DNA of 64,000 bases, from contig PDUO01000001.1 of NCBI GenBank assembly GCA_003008705.1, forward strand, positions 2,287,694 through 2,351,693, given 5' to 3'. The notes beneath the pieces are model-generated. The model did not search any database, was not told the origin of the DNA, and saw only the letters and a list, made by a program, of their open reading frames with translations. This DNA is from Pezicula radicicola. Lineage: Eukaryota > Ascomycota > Leotiomycetes > Helotiales > Dermateaceae. A program made the translations under genes and the position numbers. This document shows positions 55,817-64,000 of the stretch, one piece after another; within the stretch, counting starts at the first letter, position 1; each line of letters starts with the position of its first letter.

Positions 55817-58810
55817 TCAAGAGTCACCCTCTACACAATCATGGTCAATTTTCTCCATCCGCATAACAAACTCCTCCTGAAGCGTCCGCAACCAACCCAA
55901 TAATGGCCCGCGCTCCGATAGGCTACTGTTAGCAAGTTCGAGCTGGTCCTTCAGGAGTAGAATTAACTTTCGTCGCTTGACCACAGCTCGAGATTTTGAA
56001 GATGACTTTTTTGCCGCGGCTCCTTCTTCAATGGTACGAGCCACGTTCTCAGCAACCTCGAGCAATTGAGGCGGTAGGTTTACCACGCGGGCGAGTTGGA
56101 GACCGTAGTGCTTTCCCTCGACAAATCCACTAAGCACTTGGTATCTCACTGCAAACCTTTCATCATCACCTGTGTCAATATCAAAGTGTACATTCACTAC
56201 TCCTGGTCGCTGGTCCATAATCTGAGCTGCGTGACGTTAGCAAGGCACAAAAAGATTGGATATGGCACGAACCCAACTCTCGAAAGTGTGTAGCAAACCA
56301 TACCATTGACCCACTATTAACCAAGGCCTCTGAAATGCTCAGTGCAATTGCAAGACCATCTCGGGTGCTAGTTCCTCGACCAAGTTCGTCAATAATGGCT
56401 ATGCTATTCTTCTCAATATTCCTGATAAAAGTATTAGCAGGCCACGACCTTCCGAAACCATATTTTAAGCTAACCTCAAAATGAATGCCGTCTCTCTCAT
56501 TTCAGACGCAAATGTTGATACGTTCGCCTCGATACTATCATCCACTGACACTCTAGCGAAAAGTTGGTGCACTATGGGAAATGTTGCCGCCGCCGCTGGA
56601 ACAAAGCTTCCAACTTGGGCCATTACACTTAGTAGTGCAATAGACCTAATATAGGTGCTTTTGCCACTCATATTATAGCCTGTTACAACCTGGAAACGTT
56701 GTCGAGAACTTGCATAAACATCATTCGGCACAAATTTTTCGCGATTGAACTATTCAAAAATTGAATGTTAGCAACATCCCAAACACGAGCTGCCACGTCT
56801 TCATACATGCTCCTTAACAGGATGACGACCGGATTTGATGGTAAGGATTTTGGCGATCTCAGGTTGGTTGTATTCCTCATGGGTCGTTGCTAGTTGGTTG
56901 AATGCCGAAATCATGTCAAGAAGCGCTATACTTTCAGCAACTCGGAACAGGCTGGGTATTTGACCCCGTACTTTGTCAAGAAGGTCTTGGATAGTGCGAT
57001 CGCTCATCTGCACAACTTCGGAATGCGAGTCCTCAATTCTCTGATTCAATTTCATGAGATTCAGCGTCTGACACTCAATGAAGTCTTTCTTCCGGTAACG
57101 ATTTACAAGAATGTCCGGCAGAGGGCGTCCATCAAAATCGGCATCATAAACCCTCAGGTAATATCGGCGCTTAGGATCATAGCGAGTTTCGGTTCGCATT
57201 TCGAACTGTTCTGCTTCATGATCAGCATCTAAGATAAAGTATTGATTTCTTCCAGATAGTGGACACACGGTTGATATCCGTAACATGCTGATGTACGTCC
57301 TCGGTGGCCTCCTTAAAAGTCTGACGGGCTACATCGAGAAGACCACTGACACCAGCCTATGAAGATGTCAGGAGATTGGTTATGCAAGCATATCGGGGCA
57401 ACCCACCTTTACAGCATATGTTCTCTGGTTTCTCAGCTCCAACGGAGTCTTTTCATATTTTACATCATCGTTGATGACCTCTTGGATGAATTCAAGAGTA
57501 GGAATAACGTTATTGGGGTGACAATGTTCGCGGATCTCACAAAGCAAGGCGGATCGAGCACTAACCAGCGCCATGTAAACAGGAGAGATTGACTGCACAA
57601 AAGTCTTCAACATCAGAATATTATTGATAGACTGTTCAGCATAATGGATATCGGGAACTTGGGGAATAATGATGAGCTATCTTCATAATCAGTAGTTTCA
57701 CGTCACACATGGCAGGAGAACAGACATTAGTGAGTAACTTCTCCGCATCGAGGAAGCCTTGGAGAGCTAGAATACACTAAGTCAACCCAATACCAAAGAT
57801 TGATGAAATGGCAGTCGACACTTACCTAGCCGTGTTTGAACAAACATGTCTTCCATCTCTGAAAATTCTTTGACGGCCTGATATCGTTGTTTGAGTACAT
57901 CGCGTTGGGTGGAAGGCTGCAAGATGTTCAGTCTGAGTAATCGTCCTCCCATTGGAGAGAGTGTCTGATTCATTAGCCCAAAGAGACATTCCTTTGACTG
58001 GGAATTCTGGAGATTCTGGATCAACTCCAAGGATTGGATGGTAGAAGCGTCGATCATCATGGAGCCTTCAGATGGCTGATACTTGATCCGCAGAGAATGA
58101 AAAGCGAAAGTCAATCCTTTGCTCAGATCAATATACTTGAGAGCCTTGATCACAACTGTCAAAAATAGTTCCAGACCGCGAAGAGTGACAGAGAGACCTA
58201 CAGCACAGAAGCAGCAGGTTGCGAAATAGTTCCCATCAATCGCAACTTTGATTGCTTCAATATCCTCGACGAACGCCAGGTGATTGATATAATCAAGTCC
58301 CGTTGCCTCTGACCAATATCTGCGGTCAACATTGATAATTCTAGCCCCAAGAATATTTTCTTCGATGACCTCATACATTTTCGATCTGGCAATTGGTGGG
58401 CAAGCGGTCGATACAATCAAGATCTCTGTCGGATCAAAAACTTGAAGCTTGTTGAGCGTTCTGGCGTAAAACTGGTTGTCACATATCTGACTGAGGACTG
58501 CCTCGCCAGTAGAAGTATTGACAAATGCCATGCCCACAGTTGGAGATATTCCTCTGCCCTCACTGATGGCACAGACAATCTGCTGAGACTCGCCACCGAC
58601 GGTAGAAGCGGCCCTTGATCTGCGACCGCTACTTGGCCGTGCAGTACTCTGGCGGCGAAGAAGAGAAGCAGAAGGAGTTCCCGGATACTCATACGCTGCT
58701 GTCGTTGTGCTGTATGAAGTAGAAGGACGTGGAGAGGCAGTATGCGATGCCATGGCGGTCAATGTGCTCGCACTATTCAGGGCCTGTGCCAGACTAGGTC
58801 TTCCAGACAT
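55817..58810 (-). CDS. MSH4: Meiotic MutS homologue MSH4
   Basis: Nine exons join to 854 residues: 58202-58810, 57826-58144, 57726-57766, 57407-57676, 57269-57356, 56807-57210, 56475-56749, 56273-56421 and 55817-56226. MSH4 pairs with MSH5 to stabilise recombination intermediates as crossovers. As expected it lacks the MutS mismatch-binding domain I; a disordered Ser/Thr-rich tail (residues 1-75) precedes the connector domain (ISPTVGMAFVNTSTGEAVLSQ). The lever/clamp region follows (SEGSMMIDASTIQSLELIQN, FGLMNQTLSPMGGRLLR). The ATPase has Walker A TGYNMSGKST (about 600-609) and Walker B IAIIDELGRGTS (about 676-687), then MVWFATHF. Intron 1 (57 bp) has no stop and is a multiple of three. The 41-nt exon 3 and introns with GTGTGT and GTTCGT donors make the locus easy to mis-annotate as several fragments. 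A basic, Ser-rich C-terminus ends DHDCVEGDS. Confidence 0.95.
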
Positions 58811-59076
58811 CGACGGGGAGTTAGTTGCTAGAGGTTAATGATTGATATCAAAAGGTCTATAAAGAGACGGAGCCTCGATCCACGGACGAAAGTCGTCTAA
58901 ATGGCCAGAGATGAAGTTCAATAATTGCTCATGGCCGTAAATCTTGAGTGTGATTGTGATTGTGAAGGCTGGAGAATCATCGTGTCGTTCAGCAATCCTG
59001 GTAGTACTTCAGCCTCGTGCCCTAAACCCAAGTTATCTTAGCATTAATTCCTCTATCAAACTGTACCCGCCGCAAT
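58811..59076. other. MSH4 upstream region
   Basis: 266 bp between the MSH4 start codon and the inverted-repeat element. It must contain the MSH4 promoter unless the element contributes to it. Confidence 0.55.
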
Positions 59077-59139
59077 AGTGACATATGAAATCAGTAATCG
59101 AATTTGACGCTCGGGCTAAGTCAAGGTTTTTTTAATTAA

Positions 59140-59225
59140 TTACTCGTACTAAGGATGAATAAACGTTAATTATTGTGTGATAACCCACGTTAAATTTAAC
59201 GTTTATTCATCCCTAGTACGAGTAA
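59140..59225. repeat. Internal hairpin-forming inverted repeat (two 30-bp arms)
   Basis: Arms 59140-59169 and 59196-59225 are inverted copies with a single A/G difference (TTACTCGTACTA..GGATGAATAAACGTTAA). The 26-bp loop would sit between them. Such nested arms are typical of an element inserted into another, or of a foldback element. Confidence 0.9.
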
Positions 59226-59283
59226 TAACTATAACTCTGATTAATATTATATTAAGATAGATCCTAGATTTTATTATTATACA

Positions 59284-59331
59284 GTAAGCTACGAAGTAAG
59301 CTGCAAAGTAAACTGCGAAGCGAACTATATA
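59284..59331. repeat. Four-copy 12-bp tandem repeat inside the element
   Basis: Imperfect units GTAAGCTACGAA, GTAAGCTGCAAA, GTAAACTGCGAA and GCGAACTATATA differ mostly by transitions. Confidence 0.8.
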
Positions 59332-59577
59332 GAAGGGTAAACTTATATTAATTATAATTTTAGGAGGATATGTAAACTACTAGAATATATATAACTTAAA
59401 ACTTAGCTAGTTCTATATAATAGGTTTAATTTAAGTTATAATTTATTATATTTAGACGATAGGTTATTGTATTCTAATACAGTAGATATAAATTAGAGAG
59501 GTTAAGAAATTATTAATTAGTTTATTTTCCCGACTTAGCCCGAACGTCAAAAACGATTACTGATTTCATATGTCACT

Positions 59578-59712
59578 GTAACCCGAAAACGTTTAACGCA
59601 AAGAAATGTCACGAGGGACTGATGTTCTGGTGGTTTTCAGCCTTGTCATAGAGCCTGTCAAATCTCCTCAAATCTCCCCAAAACACAACATAGCCCCTCT
59701 CACGACGACACG
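59578..59712. other. Short promoter of the WD40-cyclophilin gene
   Basis: Only 135 bp lie between the element and the cyclophilin start codon, so the transposon is immediately upstream of the gene and may replace or shift its control region. Confidence 0.6.
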
Positions 59713-61687
59713 ATGGCAGAAGATGATTCAACAGCAGTGAAATCGAACAAGAGGAGTCGGTCTGTGGAAGATGGTATAGCCCACGATATTCCTCCCTAAC
59801 TGTCACCCATTGGTACATGCTAACAATAATTCAGACTCCTCATCAGACGACGATATGGGCCCTCAGCTGCCTTCCGCGGCAGCTCCTAAGAAGAAACGTC
59901 GCGTGTTGCCGTACGAAAAGCTCTATGTCTCCGCGCTTCCAACGGCTCCTCGATATTCCAAGTCGCTCATGCACAAAGAGCAACTCTCCTTCATTACCAT
60001 GACTCCCTTGACAGACTTCCTCATTACAAGCTCGGTAGATGGCTACGTGAAGTTCTGGAAGAAAGGTGGCGAAGGAATCGAGTTTGTCAAAGAGTTTAGA
60101 GCGCATGTGGGAGAGATTAAGAGTGTGTCAGTGAGCGCGGATGGCAGAAGCTTTGCGACTGCTGGGGCGGACAAGAGTATAAAAATCTTCGATGTAATTA
60201 CTTTCGACCTATTGTCTATGCTGGCGCTCGAGTTCACGCCCAAATGTGTTTGCTGGGTTCATCGGCGCGGCGCATCGCTGCCTCTTCTTGCTGTTTCGGA
60301 CGAGGTTAATCATACAATACGAATATATGACGGGCGAGGAGAGAACCAGGAACCCGTACACACCATTTCTGGCCTTCACCGCAGTGTTGTTTCGCTGATG
60401 GCGTTCAATGATGCCTACAACTGTGTGATATCAGCCGATGAAAGTGGCATGATTGAATACTGGCGACCTGGGGGAAATTTTGAGAAGCCCGATAATGTAT
60501 TCGATTACAAAAGCTCAACTAATCTCTTCGAGTTCAAGAAGGCAAAGTCGGCACCGTCGTCGCTTACAATTTCTCCATCGGGTGCCAGATTTGCCACATT
60601 TTCTTTTCCTGACCGCAAAGTCCGTGTGTTTGATTTTCCAACTGGGAAATTATACCGGACATACGACGAGTCGTTGCAAATCATAGAAGAGATGCAACAA
60701 GCTGGTACAGCGCTGCAAAAGCTAGAAGATGTCGAATTTGGCCGCCGCCTTGCGACGGAAAGAGAGATTGAGAATCCTTCCTTGAAGAATAAAGTTAATG
60801 TAGTGTTTGACGAGAGCGGACACTTCATAATATATGGTTCCATGTTGGGAACCAAGGTCTTGAATACGTACACAAACCGAGTTGTAAAGGTCTATGGCAA
60901 AGATGAGAACTTCAGACCTCTTAGTGTTGCCATATACCAAGGAGCACCGCAGAAGAAAGGCATCACAACGGTTGCCATGGCTGCATCAAATAACCCTCTT
61001 TTACAAGAGTCTGAAGCGCGAGATCCCATTCTCATTACTACAGGGGTTGGTAAGGTACGATTTTACATGTTCACAAATGATGAGGAGATTTCAAAGTCCG
61101 AAAGAGATGTTCAAAATGAGAAACCAACAAACGCGAATGCACGAAAAGCAACAGAAACCAAAGTGGCCGAGAGTGGAACTGCAGCCATTATCCACACAAC
61201 TTATGGAGACATTCACATTCGCCTCTTTCCAGATGCAGCTCCCAAAGCTGTAGAAAACTTTGTGACACACTCGAAGCAAGGTTATTATAACAATACCATC
61301 TTCCACCGAGTGATCAGGAAATTCATGATTCAATGTGGCGATCCGCTAGGGGATGGGACCGGTGGGGAGAGTATTTGGGGCAAGGAGTTTACGGATGAAT
61401 TCAGTACATTAAAGCACGACAAGCCGTACACTGTCAGTATGGCAAATGCCGGGCCAAACACGAACGGGAGTCAATTCTTCATCACGACCGAAAAGACCGT
61501 AAGTCTGAATTCCTAAAATGGCCGTACAAGAAGATGCTAATGAAATCAGCCATGGCTTGATAACAAGCATACAATCTTCGGAAGGGCAATACAGGGCTTG
61601 GATGTCATACATAAAATCGAGAATACCAGGGTTTACAAAGAAAAGCCAGAAGAGGATATCAAAATTCTTAACATAGAAGTCATGTAG
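59713..61687 (+). CDS. PPWD1: WD40-repeat cyclophilin (PPWD1-type peptidyl-prolyl isomerase)
   Basis: Exons 59713-59773, 59835-61498 and 61550-61687 join to 620 residues. The N-terminus is acidic and phosphorylatable ([12 protein letters not shown]) with a nuclear localisation run ([13 protein letters not shown]). WD repeats fill roughly 50-380 ([49 protein letters not shown]). The cyclophilin domain starts around 465 ([18 protein letters not shown]) with the active-site block [32 protein letters not shown] and, in the last exon, [11 protein letters not shown] with the cyclosporin-contact Trp. PPWD1 proteins belong to the catalytic (C) spliceosome. The last intron splits the isomerase domain, so a transcript read without splicing stops at SLNS. 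The first exon (61 nt) is split from a phase-1 junction at VEDG/D. Confidence 0.95.
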
Positions 61688-62493
61688 AGATAATGCATGG
61701 AAAGACACGAGGTCAGTACAGACTGATCTTTTCTGGTCGCGAAGTACGAAGCGCATCTCATCCTCATACAGAAGAAGAGCTTGGCCTCTTGTACTTCTAT
61801 GTCCTTTCGAGAAGCTTATAAGATACCGTGTTACATGCCAAGAGGTGTTGAGGGTTGTTTAATTGAAGCAACTTCACATCGCATTAACTAACGCCAGTTT
61901 TCTTTGTTCCCTTGAGATCTAATAGGTGCAGAACAACAATGATACTATCATCTACCCATACAGTTTTGGTATTGTACCGATTTTACCTAGGTTATATCTA
62001 CATGAAGAACACACAGGCACATACTCGAGCATAATGGGATATACTCTTGGTCTTTTCCTATTCCAGAGGCTGGGTACTTGCTTTGCTCTTGGTGTTTCTT
62101 TCTCTGATTTCTATTCCTGTTAGTAAGAACCTGAAAGTCATGCCTACTGAGAAGCGAAATGCTCACTTGCATCTGGTGCATCTCATTGGTTAATGCTATC
62201 GGCTCCAGCGATAACGCTAAAGGCTACTCTTTCAGACGCCCGAACATCTTGACATCACTAGTCAATGTCGATGTCATTTCAACACCAAGCACCACCTGCA
62301 GATCCACGGTCCATTGTATTTGGCACTGCCCAAGTCTGCCCAACAGACATGTTCATTCGGAGCAGCGCGAATCCCGGGTGTACAGAGCCAACATCAAGCC
62401 TAAAGGCCCAAGATACGAGGCGCAACCACCGTTTGGAGATCCAAATCCAGAGTTGAATGGGTGAATGGAGTTACTGACGGTCTTTATGTCACT
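61688..62493. other. Intergenic/leader of the Zn2Cys6 gene
   Basis: Downstream flank of the cyclophilin gene and long leader of the Zn2Cys6 gene. A 63-codon upstream frame (62265-62456, MSMSFQHQAPP) begins in the leader, and ends about 40 bp before the main start. Confidence 0.5.
62265..62456 (+). other. Possible upstream open frame of the Zn2Cys6 gene
   Basis: 63 codons start at an ATG and end just before the main ATG at 62494. Whether it is translated or simply part of the leader cannot be told. It could also be a first coding exon if an unseen intron links it in frame. Confidence 0.3.
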
Positions 62494-64000
62494 ATGCCAC
62501 GGCCTAAGAAACCAGGCGCCCCCGAGCCCAAGAAACGAAGTCGCAATGGTTGCTGGTACGTACAGTTGTTTCCTATCTACTGCATCCTTCGGTGTGTATG
62601 TAGTTTCCCTTGGCACCTTGAAGAACTCCCAATTCAGATTCTAATTACATACGCAGGCCATGCAAAGCTCGAAAAGTTAAATGCGACGAGGCGAGGCCGG
62701 CATGTTTGAACTGCCAGAAGCTGAACGAAACCTGCGACTATAGCATACGCCTGAACTGGGAAGGGAGGGGCAAGAAGAAAGCTGAAGGAGAACCAGGTTC
62801 GGGTCAGATCAACTTTTCGTCTGGTATAATAAGCGCGGGAACAAGCAGACCACCTGCTGAGGAGGGAGAAACTGTATCAAGAACAGACAGCGATGAACTT
62901 GGACGCAGCTTTACGCCGTCGGCAACATCAAAGTCAGGTAGCAGACTTCCACAAATGTCAGATGCGCCTATCGTGCATTTCCCAGGACTACTTTCGCGTC
63001 AATCTATGCCAGCACATGAGAGGCAATCACTTGTTCCGGACATTCGAGGGATCGAACCTACGTTGATGGGCCAGCCTACCTCTGCCCATTACCAAGACAA
63101 TCTCTACAGCGACGTCCGTAATCGACCAGACTACCAGTATACCCAAAGCTATGAGCGTTACAGTTCTAACACACCTAGCACCCAATTGTCGGTGAAGCCA
63201 CCCACAATATCAAGGTTGCGTGAAACACAAATCCAAGACGATGCGCCGTCGTTACCGGCAGACTTGAGTATTAGAAGCCCTAGTGCTGGTGCCTACTCGA
63301 ACCGAAGTGGTCCAATACAAAGCATCGATAGTCCAATATCCACACCCCCAATGTTTGGGAGTTCAAGAGATGACCTCGTCATGTCAGGTCCCGAAAGAAT
63401 ATCCTATGATAGACCAAGTAAACGAGCTCGTTATGACCAAGAGCATCCATACGTGTCTACAATGCCACCTCCTGCGGCAACGCCCTTTCATTCTTACAAT
63501 ACGGAAATCCAGGGACCTATCAGCATTTCTGCACCGCCCAGCTCTATTAGTACTCCAGCGACTCCAGCATCAAGCCATAGTGATTCTAGGCCATCACCAC
63601 GTTCTCTGGCTGAGAACCCTGATCCTCGCCGGCTCTCAGTTAATTCGTTACTATCTGGTCCGCCTGGAATACCATCTAAAGGCGACCTGGGCTATGTTAG
63701 TAGTAATTCCGATGCTCAATCTTGGCCTCCAAATCATCTACAGGACGAAACTACCACATGGGGTGTCGATCGGGGCTTTAGGGACCTTGATATTGGCAAG
63801 AATGATGATATGAATGCGATATCTGGACTGTCTCCTGTGAATACCGGCGATCATCTTAACCTTATTCTAGACGATGATGGAGATTTTCAACCCGTCGAGT
63901 TTGGATTTGGTATGCAGACCAATGACACAGCATTTGAGAATGGAGGCTACTATGACAAGCCCGTGCCCATCTCAATCCCGCGAATACTAGAGCCGCTTCC
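62494..64000 (+). CDS. Zn2Cys6 transcription factor, N-terminal part (runs off window)
   Basis: Exon 62494-62555 joins 62657-64000 in phase 2 across a 101 bp intron (GTACGT donor), and stays open to the window edge. The Zn2Cys6 cluster (residues about 20-47) is complete: C-W-P-C-x6-C-x6-C-x2-C-x6-C, read as CWPCKARKVKC...CLNCQKLNETC. The intron cuts within the first Cys pair (CW/PC). A basic N-terminus (MPRPKKPGAPEPKKRSRNG) precedes it. The next 400 residues are Ser/Pro-rich with no fold apparent, ending with an acidic patch (LDDDGDFQPVEFGFG). The usual middle homology region would lie beyond the window. It binds DNA as a fungal binuclear-cluster regulator; the target pathway is unknown. Confidence 0.92.

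Larger units (their letters stand above)
59077..59577. mobile_element. Short inverted-repeat transposable element (MITE-like, Tc1/mariner-type ends)
   Basis: The terminal inverted repeats are about 46 bp. The left end (59077 on) and the reverse complement of the right end differ at only about three positions, reading AGTGACATATGAAATCAG then AATCG. The right boundary reads CACTG-TA, like pogo/Fot1 (Tc1/mariner) termini with a TA target site; the left boundary has AATAGTGAC where TACAGTGAC would be expected, so the TA copy is altered. The interior has no open frame, holds a second palindrome (59140-59225), four 12-bp tandem units (59284-59331) and AT-rich filler. It is non-autonomous and about 0.5 kb. 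Confidence 0.85.

Noticed and set aside
56801..57286. Independent gene starting MLRISTVCPLSG
   Set aside because: It is MSH4 exon 6 read through an intron; the join 57269/57210 restores the conserved MutS sequence.

Overview
The window comes from a filamentous ascomycete (Pezizomycotina), probably a Leotiomycete-like genome, although I cannot name the species. Genes carry one to eight short introns of about 50-240 bp, mostly with GTAAGT/GTATGT donors and CTAAC/CTGAC branch sites. Proteins are typical of moulds (Dal5-type transporter, zf-LYAR protein, Zn2Cys6 factor, BEM46, AIG1). Decayed genes carry stops that fit C-to-T or G-to-A change, as expected in a lineage with repeat-induced point mutation (RIP).

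Layout. 1-5.6 kb: three minus-strand genes, namely a secreted protein cut by the window edge, a Dal5/TNA1-type anion:cation symporter and a secreted TIM-barrel glycosidase-like protein. Together they could be a small nutrient-acquisition block. 7.7-18.6 kb: housekeeping genes FAP1/NFX1, a LYAR zinc-finger protein in three exons, BEM46 and SDHB. 19.85 kb: an intron-containing tRNA-Lys(CTT). 21-24.5 kb: a proline-rich unknown and an SREBP-like bHLH factor. 24.6-38.3 kb is accessory in character: a 4 kb gene desert, a dead multicopper oxidase, an intact DUF3445 haem N-demethylase-like gene, a dead class II peroxidase, two small membrane proteins and another gene-poor stretch. 38.3-40.7 kb: divergent RSM23 (mitochondrial ribosome) and RRS1 (cytosolic 60S assembly) share a 165 bp promoter. 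43.6-51.3 kb: a RhoGAP protein and a large Net1/Dnt1-type nucleolar protein. 52.2-53.9 kb: a degraded but intron-bearing copy of the ribosome-assembly gene RSA4. 54.6-64 kb: an AIG1-family membrane protein, meiotic MSH4 in nine exons, a 0.5 kb inverted-repeat transposon remnant, a WD40-cyclophilin, and the start of a Zn2Cys6 factor that runs off the window.

Exon structures were built by hand. For every complete multi-exon gene the summed exon length is divisible by three and the frame stays open across each junction. The conserved cores supporting the joins are LYAR, MSH4, SDHB, BEM46, PPWD1, DUF3445 and RhoGAP. Nothing in the window convincingly amounts to an entirely new molecular system. 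The most informative items are the three pseudogenes, the nested inverted-repeat element, the unusual introns (GC-AG, stop-free in-frame introns, a 21-nt first exon) and the unassigned secreted hydrolase.
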